Made by a program: the position numbers and the translations under genes. Below, piece by piece: positions 1 to 9,509 of a stretch of DNA of 41,887 nucleotides. The stretch covers positions 1 through 41,887 of the forward strand of contig JAMWCI010000004.1 of the NCBI GenBank assembly GCA_023818655.1, written 5' to 3'. Source of the DNA: Candidatus Omnitrophota bacterium. GTDB taxonomy: Bacteria; Omnitrophota; Gorgyraeia; Gygaellales; Profunditerraquicolaceae. Each line of letters starts with the position of its first letter. Position 1 is the stretch's first letter. The notes under the pieces were generated by a model. It was not told where the DNA came from. It did no database searches and saw nothing but the letters and a program-made list of their open reading frames with translations.

Positions 1-2
1 AA

Positions 3-956
3 TATCTGGAATATTTTTTGTTTTTTATAATGGTCAGGGACTCGCTAAAAGATATTAAACAGGCAAAGTTTTTTATAGCCATATTTCTCTTTACGGCTTT
101 TTTGACAGCCATATACTCCAATGTTTATATCGAAGAGCAATTGTCGGATAATGCCTCCTTTTTTAGGGTTGTCCCACCCGTTGAAACAAGAAAGGGACAA
201 GAATCCAATACGCTCGGAGGATACTTTATCTTTATGATGGGGATAACCGCAGGCATACTGCTATATACGCGCTCGTTGCCGATAAAAGTATCTCTGATAT
301 GTCTGGAATTAGCTATGTTCAGGGGCTTTCTCTATACTTTATCGCGCGGCTCTTATCTTGCTTTTGTTCCTATGATTATTGCGCTAGTCTATTTTACCAA
401 GCAGGGCAAAATAATTCTCATCTATGTATTGGTCACAAGCTCTCTCTTGTTTGTTTTATTTATGCCGCAGATAGTCAGAGAAAGAATACTGACTACTATT
501 ACGATAAAAGAGGATTTCTCGGGACAGCGCATAGAATGGGAGGCATCTCCTCAGGCCAGATTAGATAGTTGGAAGGTGGTTTTATTTGAGAGGTTTCCCA
601 GAAGCCCGTTTTTTGGACACGGGGTGGCTAAATTTTTTATAGACGGACAAATATTTCTTACGCTTTGCGAAGTCGGGCTGGTGGGGTTATTTCTTTTAGG
701 GTGGGTATTTCTAAGATTATTCATAATAATTAGGAATATTATTGAGCTGGATTGGGTAAAGAAGGATGATTTCGCTATTGGCCTCTCTATAGGATTCTTG
801 TCTGCCTTTATAGGAATGCTCTTTCATGGTATTGGCACAAACACGTTCATAGTGATAAAAACAATGGAGCCGTTTTGGTTTATGGCCGCTATTGTTATAT
901 CGCTACCACAATTACTGAGACAACAAAAGACCCCTAAAACAATTGATGCTACTTAA
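3..956 (+). CDS. O-antigen ligase/polymerase-like membrane protein (Wzy/WaaL type), 5' end outside window
   Basis: Reading frame is open to the left edge (upstream codons TAT CTG GAA TAT TTT); multi-TM protein ending with a Wzy_C-like segment (RGSYLAFVPMIIAL..., FFGHGVAKFF..., MLFHGIGTNTF). Confidence 0.7.
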   Translation, partial: YLEYFLFFIMVRDSLKDIKQAKFFIAIFLFTAFLTAIYSNVYIEEQLSDNASFFRVVPPVETRKGQESNTLGGYFIFMMGITAGILLYTRSLPIKVSLICLELAMFRGFLYTLSRGSYLAFVPMIIALVYFTKQGKIILIYVLVTSSLLFVLFMPQIVRERILTTITIKEDFSGQRIEWEASPQARLDSWKVVLFERFPRSPFFGHGVAKFFIDGQIFLTLCEVGLVGLFLLGWVFLRLFIIIRNIIELDWVKKDDFAIGLSIGFLSAFIGMLFHGIGTNTFIVIKTMEPFWFMAAIVISLPQLLRQQKTPKTIDAT

Positions 957-2559
957 TCATAAAGAAATCTCTGATAAGACATTCTCACAAACAGAGGAAT
1001 CCATCTCAAAGAAGATAATCAGAAATACAATTTATAATATAAGCGGACGTTTTTTTAATGCAATTATTTGGGTTTTTCTGACTCCTTATGTTATCCAGCG
1101 CATAGGGGCAGATAGATTTGGAATTTTGGCTATTGTGGGAGGCGTAACCGGTTATTTTGGTTTGTTGGATTTAGGCATAGGCGTCTCTTTCGTGAAGTTT
1201 ATAGCCGAATTTTATGCGAAAAGAGATTACGAGAAGATAAACGAAGTTGCCAATTCTGGGTTTTTTTTCTATTTGCTCTTTACAGGAATAACTATCGCCT
1301 TCCTGCCATTTGTAATCCATCCCCTTATAAAGACCTTGGCAATACCTAACTATCTTTATGACGAAGCGGTTTTTGCTTTTTGGGGCGGTATCATTATCTT
1401 TTCTATTTCAAGTATGGCAAGCATATTTTTCGCCATCCAGAACGGGCTACAGCGTATGGATATAGTGAATAAACTAGGCATTCTTTTTTCTGTGCCAATG
1501 GTTATCGGTACGATTTTCTTTCTTGAGCATGGATATGGGTTACGCGGGCTGGTCATTAATGGCGTGATAATCTTCGTTATCTCCAGCATAGCCAATATAA
1601 TAGTTGCCTTCAGGATATTGCCGGAATTAAAGATATCCCCCCGACTATTTCGCGAAGAGATGTTTAAAAGACTATTCGGGTTTGGATTTAAGTTGCAGAT
1701 AGCCAGGGTATCCTCGATGGTGTGTTTAAATATTGATAAATTTCTTATCGCTTACTTCTTGCCTATTGCTACGGTTACCACTTTCCAACTGGGTAGCTCT
1801 GTAGTAGAACAGGTTAAGGCAGTTTCCCTTCTCTTTATGAGTGCCCTTATCCCAGCATGTTCAGAGGTAAACGCTAAAAATGGCAGGGCAGAGTTGATTG
1901 ACGTTTACACCAAAAGCACTAAATACCTGGCGCTTGTAGTTATTCCATTGTTCGTATTTGCTATAACTTGCGCAAGACAGGTTATGTTTATATGGATGGG
2001 AGCAGGGCATGAAAGAGCGGCTTGGATAATACAAATACTGGGGATTGGATGGGGATGCGCTGTTGTTGTTGGTGGGATACGGAGCGTAATGGTGCAGACA
2101 CTTGCCAAAACTGAGATTGAAATGAAATCAGGGTTGATCGCCATTATTTTCAATATACCTTTGAGCGTCATCCTTGTTGTTAAATTTGGATTGCAAGGCG
2201 TTGCTTTCGGGACTTCTATAAGCCTGATTATTTCAGCTATCTATGGCAATATGAAGTTGCATAAGGAGCTAAATTTGTCTTTCTGGCCTTTTATCAAGGC
2301 GACAATCCTAAAGATTTTTGCTGTCAGCGCATTTGTTGGTATTGTTGTATGGTATATAATATCTGCATCATCAAATTTCTGGGAATTAAATAGAGTAACG
2401 GCCGTATTTGTTTTTATTATAGAGGCAGCATTATTTTTCGCTATTTACCTGATTTTATTGACATATGTAAAACCTTTGGATAATGCTGATGTGAATATCT
2501 TATCAAGAGGGAAAATGTATTTTACCAGAGTTTTATTGGAGAAGCTGAGTCAAAAATAG
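943..2559 (+). CDS. Polysaccharide flippase, Wzx/MATE-like
   Basis: 538 aa polytopic protein; N-terminal NTIYNISGRFFNAIIWVFLTPYVIQRIGADRFGILAIVGGVTGYFGLLDLGIGVSFVKF is typical of polysaccharide biosynthesis export proteins. Confidence 0.85.
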   Translation: MMLLNHKEISDKTFSQTEESISKKIIRNTIYNISGRFFNAIIWVFLTPYVIQRIGADRFGILAIVGGVTGYFGLLDLGIGVSFVKFIAEFYAKRDYEKINEVANSGFFFYLLFTGITIAFLPFVIHPLIKTLAIPNYLYDEAVFAFWGGIIIFSISSMASIFFAIQNGLQRMDIVNKLGILFSVPMVIGTIFFLEHGYGLRGLVINGVIIFVISSIANIIVAFRILPELKISPRLFREEMFKRLFGFGFKLQIARVSSMVCLNIDKFLIAYFLPIATVTTFQLGSSVVEQVKAVSLLFMSALIPACSEVNAKNGRAELIDVYTKSTKYLALVVIPLFVFAITCARQVMFIWMGAGHERAAWIIQILGIGWGCAVVVGGIRSVMVQTLAKTEIEMKSGLIAIIFNIPLSVILVVKFGLQGVAFGTSISLIISAIYGNMKLHKELNLSFWPFIKATILKIFAVSAFVGIVVWYIISASSNFWELNRVTAVFVFIIEAALFFAIYLILLTYVKPLDNADVNILSRGKMYFTRVLLEKLSQK

Positions 2560-2757
2560 ATAGAAACAAAATTAATATATAAAATATTTATGAAATTTTT
2601 TATCTCAAGGCGTCGGTATATAAATAGGGAAAGATTACATGGTTTCTGTTGAATCAATCTTATCTTCGTTGCTAAAGGTTCTCCGCAGGCTTGTAAAGAA
2701 GGTAACTAGAATCAGGATAATACCTCGGATATTCTTGATGAGATTCAGGGACATAAA

Positions 2758-3504
2758 ATGTATGTAGATACCGGAGACAGGGTTATTTCCACTCTCCTTT
2801 TAAGGGATGGCTTTTACGAAAGCCATACCACGGATTTGTTTAAGAGATTAGTAAAACCAGATATGACCATTATAGATATCGGGGCCAATATCGGATATTA
2901 CACCCTTATGGCTGCGCAATTGGCAGGTAATAAGGGAAAGGTTTACGCCTTTGAGCCAGAACCACATAATTATGATTTACTGACTAAAAACATAGCCATC
3001 AATGGGTATACTAATGTCATACCAATAAAAACAGCAGTATCAAATAAGAGCGGGACAGCTCAGCTTTTTCTTGATAGGGTCGATTTTGGCCGGCATTCTT
3101 TTTCTCAAGAGACAAATATCCGACGAGGCAGGGTTATTGAGGTAGAGACAGTTACTTTAGATGAGTTCTTTGAACAGACGGTCAGAAACTTATCGGCGCA
3201 TATTATAAAAATCGATGCCGAAGGCGCAGAAGGTATGATTATAGAAGGCGCAGAAAAGATGTTAAGAAATAAACTGAAGATTATTATGGAGTTTTTCCCG
3301 CGTGGGATTAGAAACACCGGCATAGATCCGTTGCGGCTATTGCACCGAATGCAAGATATCGGTTTCAGGATAAATACAGTAATAGACGATATCAGGCATT
3401 CTGTATTGAGCGTTCCATTAACCCGCCAAGAATTAATAGAGCTTATCGGATTGTTAGAGAACGCCAAATGCGGAGAAGCCGTGAATATTATATTTGAAAG
3501 ATAG
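2758..3504 (+). CDS. FkbM family methyltransferase (N-terminus probably disrupted, see findings)
   Basis: DIGANIGYYTLMAAQLAGNKGKVYAFEPEPHNYDLLTKNIAINGYTNV... and IKIDAEGAEGMIIEGAEKML are characteristic of Methyltransf_21/FkbM. Confidence 0.85.
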   Translation: MYVDTGDRVISTLLLRDGFYESHTTDLFKRLVKPDMTIIDIGANIGYYTLMAAQLAGNKGKVYAFEPEPHNYDLLTKNIAINGYTNVIPIKTAVSNKSGTAQLFLDRVDFGRHSFSQETNIRRGRVIEVETVTLDEFFEQTVRNLSAHIIKIDAEGAEGMIIEGAEKMLRNKLKIIMEFFPRGIRNTGIDPLRLLHRMQDIGFRINTVIDDIRHSVLSVPLTRQELIELIGLLENAKCGEAVNIIFER

Positions 3505-3516
3505 GATTGGGCAGAT

Positions 3517-4573
3517 ATGAATTCCGTATACTATAATATAAAAAGTTTGGCCTATGGGACAAAGAATATCCTGTTAAGATATATTAACGGAACCTTATTG
3601 AAACCAAGATGGCTTTGGTTTGAGGTTACCGATAGATGTAACTCCCGCTGTTTGCACTGTAATATCTGGTCTAAAAAGCCCAAAAAAGACATCCTGGCGC
3701 CTGTGGAAATAAAGAAGTTGCTAAGCGAGCCTCTTTTTAATGATATTGAATGGATTTTGAACGCCGGAGGCGAGCCGGCGTTAAGGGATGATTTAGAAGA
3801 AGTTATCCTCAGTCAACACGAGGCTGTCCCCAAGGCAAAAATTATGATAAGCACCAATGGATTATTGCCTGAACGTATCGTCTCTGTAGTCAAGTCAGCG
3901 ATAATAAATAAAATCAATATTTATGTGGGAACATCTATAGAAGCCATAGGCAAGGAACACGATTCAATAAGGGGCATTGCAGGAAATTTTGAGAAAGTAG
4001 ACCGGTTATTGCGTGAGCCGGTTGTCATTAGGGACACCTATAAAAACGGATTTCCGAGTTTTGGTTTTACCCTTATTGACCGGACGCTTCCTCATTTAGA
4101 GGCAGTTAAACTTTACCTAGAAAATTGGGAGTGGATTTCTTAATACAATGGCATAATCAATCTTCTTTCTTTAAGAATATGGGAGCAGACTTGGTTAAGG
4201 ATAAGGTGTCGATGGTTAAAGTAATCAGAAGGTATCCGCCTTCTCTTATTAATGATAAGGGGATTCGGTGGTTGTTAGGTAAGTCCATAAAATTTCAGTG
4301 TTTTGCTATGCACACGTTCTGTATGTTACACTGCGACGGCGATGTTAGCCATTGTCTGGGAAAATGGGATATTGTGGCGGGAAATATCCGCAAGCAATCT
4401 CCTACGATTATATGGCAAAGCGAAAAGCCGATAAAATTAGAAGAATCGTTAAGGGTTGTAGCGGCTGTCTGAATTCCTGCGCCGTTATGTGGAGCGCCGA
4501 TTCCAGTTTTTATCCAAATCTAATATTTAGAATTAAACGAAAAGGAGCCGATATCCTTTCATACTTTACATGA
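3517..4573 (+). pseudogene. Radical SAM/SPASM-like protein broken by two apparent frameshifts
   Basis: Three ORFs (3517-4143, 4125-4472, 4352-4573) form a collinear homologue of the C-terminal half of the next gene: EVTDRCNSRCLHCNIW, NAGGEP, STNGLLPER, then LGVDFLIQW..., CDGDVSHCLGKWDIVAGNIR, then KGCSGCLNSCAVMWSADSSFYP. Confidence 0.8.
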
Positions 4574-7146
4574 AGATATGCTTGATTAATCCGCCACAAA
4601 TTCTTAACCATAAATTTGGCATACCCAATGTTTTTCAGCCGTTGGGACTTCTATACGTTGCGGCCAATTTAGAAAGAGATTTTCAAGTCGAGATAATCGA
4701 TGCCTCCTTAGAGGGATGGAATGAGCTGCGCAAGGTCGGAAATAATTATTATCTTGGGCTTGATTTTGGGGAACTGGAAGAAAGAATAAGAGATATTAAA
4801 CCAGATATTGTCGGCATCACCATTCCATTCTCCATTAATGAAAAGGGCGCGTTAAAGGTAGGCGCTATAGCCAAAGATATTGATAAGGATATAATTACGA
4901 TTTTTGGAGGCGCGCATACTTCAGTGCGGCCTTTGGAGACATTGTCTTATAAGCAGGTAGATTATGTCGTAATCGGCGAAGGAGAGGATACCGCTCTGGA
5001 ATTGATTAAAACGCTGGAGTCCAAAGATACACGTAGCATAAATGATATCAAGGGAATAGGTTATAAGCTTAACGGACAGCCAATATTGACTCCGCCGAGG
5101 GAGTGGGTACGGGATATTGATACAATTCGTATGCCCGCAAGAAACCTGATACCGATGGAGAAATATTTTATTGCCGCCAAGTTAAATAAGGCTGCGCGCT
5201 CTTTGTATAATTTTAGCGAACGCTGGACGAGCATCATCACCAGCCGGGGCTGTCCTTATCGCTGCAATTTTTGCAGCATTCATCATACTATGGGAGAAAG
5301 ATTCAGGCCGCGTAGCCCGAAAAATGTGATTGTTGAGATAAAACAGGTTGTAGAAGAGTATGGGATCAGGCATATAAATTTTGAAGATGACAATTTGACA
5401 TTGGACAAAGAGAGAGCCAAGGAAATATTCAATTTGATAGAAGAGGAAGAATTGGATATAACCTGGAGCGCGCCGAATGGAATCAGGGCTGACAGCATAG
5501 ATGAAGAGTTGGTAAGAGCGATGAAGAGATCGGGATGCAGGAGGGTTTTTGTGGCTCCGGAATCAGGGGTACAACGCATAGTTAGCGATATAATAGGAAA
5601 ACAGCTGGACCTAAGGAAAGTGGAGAAGGCGGTTATACTCTTTAATAAATACGGCATTATTGTTGACGGTTCTTTTGTGATAGGATCTATAGGAGAGACC
5701 TTGGATGATATTCATAAGACTATACGGTATGCCCTGCGTCTGAAAAGATTAGGCATGCGTCTGGCGGGTTTTCATATAGCCACGCCATATTACGGAACCC
5801 GCCTTTATAAAGAGGCAAAAGAAAAGGGATTTCTAAGAAGCGACTTTGACAGTAGTTTATTGACTACGGCAGAGCCGTCCATTATTACTCCTGAGTGGGG
5901 TATGGATGAGATAAAAAAGATGTTAAAAAAAGCGCAATGGACGGTTAATTATAATTTTAAAGAAAAAGTCATATCTTTATTATCATCGCGTCATCCCCGC
6001 GTTTATAAAACTTTAAGTTTTTTGAAAAGATTATTCTTCTACCCATTTTACCTGAGGGAGTTATGCCTCTGGTTTTATTATATTATCGCTCTATCAAAAA
6101 ATAGTTGTAAGAATCTAATATCCAGATTAGTGCGTATGCCGCCTAAGGTCAAATATATGGTTTATGAGGTTACGGATGCCTGTAATTCACAATGCCAGCA
6201 TTGTTATATATGGCGGCATAAACCTGCAGCGCATATGTTAACTCCAGACGAATTGGAAGAAATTCTTAGGGATGATTTTTTCAGCAATCTAAAAGTAGTT
6301 TTGCTTACAGGGGGAGAGCCGGTGCTCCGAGGCGATATTCACGAAATTATCTCTGTTATACATAAGGTAAGGCCGTATGCGGAGATTACCTTAAGCACCA
6401 ATGCCCTGCTACCGGAAAGAGTGCTTGAGGTTTTGCGTTATACAGTAGCCCATAATATAAAAATAAATATTGGGGTTTCCGTTGATGCGATAGGAGAAAG
6501 ACACGATTTAATCCGGGGGGTGAAGGGGAATTTTGAAAAAGCCGATTATCTATTATCGGAACTTATAAAATTGAAACAAATATACAAAGATAAAATGGGT
6601 AGCATTGTCATTGGACAGACTGTTTCTAACCTGACCGCCGATACGCTTAAGGACGTCTTATCGTATGCACAGAGATTAAATGTAGGATACCTTCCGCAGC
6701 TATATGAAGAATTCATTTATTATCATAATATAAATAATAGCCGGGCAGAAAATTACCGGCTCGCTAATAACGAGAATTTGGAAAAAGCGATTAAAGAATT
6801 ACCTCCGACTTTCCATAACGAGTTGCTGATTGAATCACTTAGACACAGACTCAGGTTCAGATGTGCCTGTCTGATGAACTTTTTTGTATTAAGATGCGAC
6901 GGTTCGGTATCGCCGTGTTTAAAGTATTCTGAAACCAAGATAGGCAACATCAGATTAAAACCTCCGTCAGAGGTTTGGAATAGCCAAGCCGCTAAAATGG
7001 CTAAGGGATTAGTGGTAAAGTGCGATGGATGTTCTAATGCCTGGGCAACTGCCTGGAGCCTGGAGGATTGTTTTTTCCCGTTTTTAAGAACCCGCATAAA
7101 AGCGGATTTAAAAGCACTTATTAAAAAAATTATGGGGAACAACTAA
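4570..7146 (+). CDS. Fusion of a B12-binding-type radical SAM protein with a second radical SAM/SPASM-like domain
   Basis: N-terminal cobalamin-binding-like Rossmann region (LINPPQ..., DIVGITIPFS, FGGAHTS), SRGCPYRCNFCSI (CxxxCxxC); second half EVTDACNSQCQHCYIW (CxxxCxxC), TGGEPVLRGD, and C-terminal Cys set CACLMNFFVLRCDGSVSPCLK...CDGC. Confidence 0.85.
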   Translation: MKICLINPPQILNHKFGIPNVFQPLGLLYVAANLERDFQVEIIDASLEGWNELRKVGNNYYLGLDFGELEERIRDIKPDIVGITIPFSINEKGALKVGAIAKDIDKDIITIFGGAHTSVRPLETLSYKQVDYVVIGEGEDTALELIKTLESKDTRSINDIKGIGYKLNGQPILTPPREWVRDIDTIRMPARNLIPMEKYFIAAKLNKAARSLYNFSERWTSIITSRGCPYRCNFCSIHHTMGERFRPRSPKNVIVEIKQVVEEYGIRHINFEDDNLTLDKERAKEIFNLIEEEELDITWSAPNGIRADSIDEELVRAMKRSGCRRVFVAPESGVQRIVSDIIGKQLDLRKVEKAVILFNKYGIIVDGSFVIGSIGETLDDIHKTIRYALRLKRLGMRLAGFHIATPYYGTRLYKEAKEKGFLRSDFDSSLLTTAEPSIITPEWGMDEIKKMLKKAQWTVNYNFKEKVISLLSSRHPRVYKTLSFLKRLFFYPFYLRELCLWFYYIIALSKNSCKNLISRLVRMPPKVKYMVYEVTDACNSQCQHCYIWRHKPAAHMLTPDELEEILRDDFFSNLKVVLLTGGEPVLRGDIHEIISVIHKVRPYAEITLSTNALLPERVLEVLRYTVAHNIKINIGVSVDAIGERHDLIRGVKGNFEKADYLLSELIKLKQIYKDKMGSIVIGQTVSNLTADTLKDVLSYAQRLNVGYLPQLYEEFIYYHNINNSRAENYRLANNENLEKAIKELPPTFHNELLIESLRHRLRFRCACLMNFFVLRCDGSVSPCLKYSETKIGNIRLKPPSEVWNSQAAKMAKGLVVKCDGCSNAWATAWSLEDCFFPFLRTRIKADLKALIKKIMGNN

Positions 7147-8519
7147 TGCCGAAAGTTTTATACATTGGTTTTGGAATCTTTCCATTAATGCAGGGTGGGG
7201 CAATAATCTATCAGGAGTCGCTGGCGGAAAGAATAAGGGAGATGGGCTGGGAGACTGTATGTTTCTTCGGTATGCCAGTATCGGATTATACTTTTAAAAA
7301 CAAGCCGTATCTTGGGGTTCGATACGTAAACGGGATTAAATTTATCGAGTTTTATAACTCTCCGAATAAAGTAGGTTATTATATTAATCCAGAACAGCAG
7401 TGTTTGGATGCATACATAGATTCCCTAACCAAAAGAGTGCTGGATGAGGAGAGGCCGGATATTGTCCATATACATGAGTTACAGATGCATACCGCATCCA
7501 CAATTGAGGTAATCCGTAAAAACAGAATCCCTGTTTTAAAGACCATACATAACTATTTTGATATATGTCCTCAACGGGATTTATTGTTTCAGGCAAAAGA
7601 GATATGCCTCGATTACAGGGAAGGAGAGAGATGCGTTGAGTGTCTGAAGAGCTTACCCATAAAAAAAGAAGCGCCATTTATAAAAAAGATACTTTGGCAT
7701 TGTATGCCAAGACGCTTATATGAAGATTTATCCATTTTTTATGGAAAAATAAAACCTCTTCACGGCAAAGGCGCGCCGGATATTCGCCAGACGTATTATG
7801 CATATCAATATGCCAAACGAAGGAAATTCTTTGTGGAGATGCTGAATAGGCTTGATATCCTTCATTGCTCTTCGCACCGCTCCGCAGAACTTCTTACGAG
7901 ATATGGGGTATTAAAAGATAAAATCAGGGTTATTCCTATTTCTGTTAAAAACATAGAAAAAATTCATCCTAAACCTCTACGGGATACCCGTCTCCCAGTT
8001 GTTTTTGGTTATATGGGGGGAGAACATTTATCAAAAGGGTACGAAATATTGATAGATGCCTTTTTAAGACTCAATCAGGCCAAGGCAAAATTGATTATCT
8101 GGGGGATGCCTAAATCAGAAAGGTTAGCCCCGAGTCCGGCTATAGAATTCAGATGGCGATATCAGCACAACGATATAAACGAAGTATTAAAAGAGATAGA
8201 CATAGGAGTTGTTCCTTCAGTTTGGGAAGAGGTATTTGGAATTATAGGGATTGAATTTTTAGCTGCCAGAATTCCGGTTATAGGCAGCAATATAGGCGGG
8301 ATACCAGAGTGGCTGAAGGATAAAGAGAACGGTTTTCTTGTCTATCCCGCAGATACTGAGGAGCTTGTTCAGAAGATGCAATTATTTATTGAAAATCCAG
8401 AATTGATTGCCCAGATGCAAGAAAATATCAAGCCGCAAAAAACACTTAATGAACATGCCGTGGAAATCATTAATTTCTATAAAGAGATAATCTCAAGGAG
8501 AAAAACGACTGAAGGATAA
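7146..8519 (+). CDS. Glycosyltransferase family 4-like
   Basis: GT-B protein; DIVHIHELQMHTAS, FGYMGGEHLSKGYEILIDAF, VPSVWEEVFGIIGIEFLAARIPVIGSNIGGIPEWL. Confidence 0.85.
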   Translation: MPKVLYIGFGIFPLMQGGAIIYQESLAERIREMGWETVCFFGMPVSDYTFKNKPYLGVRYVNGIKFIEFYNSPNKVGYYINPEQQCLDAYIDSLTKRVLDEERPDIVHIHELQMHTASTIEVIRKNRIPVLKTIHNYFDICPQRDLLFQAKEICLDYREGERCVECLKSLPIKKEAPFIKKILWHCMPRRLYEDLSIFYGKIKPLHGKGAPDIRQTYYAYQYAKRRKFFVEMLNRLDILHCSSHRSAELLTRYGVLKDKIRVIPISVKNIEKIHPKPLRDTRLPVVFGYMGGEHLSKGYEILIDAFLRLNQAKAKLIIWGMPKSERLAPSPAIEFRWRYQHNDINEVLKEIDIGVVPSVWEEVFGIIGIEFLAARIPVIGSNIGGIPEWLKDKENGFLVYPADTEELVQKMQLFIENPELIAQMQENIKPQKTLNEHAVEIINFYKEIISRRKTTEG

Positions 8520-8522
8520 ACG

Positions 8523-9509
8523 ATGGACATGGACCTTTCAGTAATAATAGTAAGCTGGAACGTCAGGGATTTTCTCAAGAGGTGCCTTGAGTCATTGTAC
8601 AGATATACCGTAGGCATAGAATTTGAGGTTTTTGTAGTCGATAATAATTCTTATGACGCCAGTCCCGATATGGTGCGGCAGTCCTTTTCGCAGGTAAACC
8701 TCATCGTAAACAAAGATAATCTGGGATTTGCCAAAGCCAATAACCAGGCGCTTACGTTCTGCTCCGGCCGGTATATACTTTTCTTGAATCCTGATACAGA
8801 ACTCCTGGATAATTCTCTTAAGTTGATGGTGGATTTTATGGATACCCATCCAGAGGCATCTGCGGCGGGGTGCAAGCTTATATACTCGGACGGCTCTCTC
8901 CAACACAGTTGCCGCCATTTCCCTTCCTTATTCACAGACCTTATGGAGAAGCTGTATCTGGATTATGTTTTTCCCCAAAGCCCGTTTTTTAATTTTTATC
9001 GCATGGGGCTTTGGCCGCATGACACCTTAAGGAAGGTTGATGTTCCTTATGGTGCATGCATAATAATAAGAAAACAGGCAATTGATATTCTTGGGGGAAT
9101 GGATGAGCGGTTTTTTATGTACTATGATGAGATAGACCTATGTTATCGGATAAAACAGACAGGGGGTTCTGTTTATTTTATACCGGATATAAATATAGTG
9201 CATCATGCAAACCGTAGCTCTAGTCAGGTATCTTTAGAAACGCAGCAATATAAATATAGAAGCAAGTTACTCTTTTTTAAAAAGCACTACGGTATGCTCT
9301 CAGCATGGGTCCTCTTCATCAACTTGTGTTTTAACAAGCTAATTGTCTGGGGTATACTTTGGCCTATTAACGCTATCGCGGGAAGGCGCTGGGATATAGG
9401 GCATCTGAAAAGTGCTATAAGGATAGAGTGGCAGGAATATATCCGGTTTCTAAAAAACAGATTTTCTTGTCATGGGAAGTGCGATGGTCAAGGCGCAGGT
9501 GTTCGCTAA
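8523..9509 (+). CDS. Glycosyltransferase family 2 (rhamnosyltransferase-like)
   Basis: LSVIIVSWNVRDFLKRCLESLYRYT, FVVDNNSYDASPDMV, FLNPDTELLDNSL, GGMDERFFMYYDEIDLCYRIKQTG. Confidence 0.9.
   Translation: MDMDLSVIIVSWNVRDFLKRCLESLYRYTVGIEFEVFVVDNNSYDASPDMVRQSFSQVNLIVNKDNLGFAKANNQALTFCSGRYILFLNPDTELLDNSLKLMVDFMDTHPEASAAGCKLIYSDGSLQHSCRHFPSLFTDLMEKLYLDYVFPQSPFFNFYRMGLWPHDTLRKVDVPYGACIIIRKQAIDILGGMDERFFMYYDEIDLCYRIKQTGGSVYFIPDINIVHHANRSSSQVSLETQQYKYRSKLLFFKKHYGMLSAWVLFINLCFNKLIVWGILWPINAIAGRRWDIGHLKSAIRIEWQEYIRFLKNRFSCHGKCDGQGAGVR

Noticed and set aside
299-568. 89-aa plus-strand ORF inside the O-antigen ligase-like gene
   Set aside because: Alternative-frame ORF in a clearly coding membrane protein.
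4118-4445. Programmed ribosomal frameshifting in the radical SAM gene
   Set aside because: No classical slippery heptamer with a downstream structure found by eye, and two separate shifts would be needed; decay or sequencing error is more likely.
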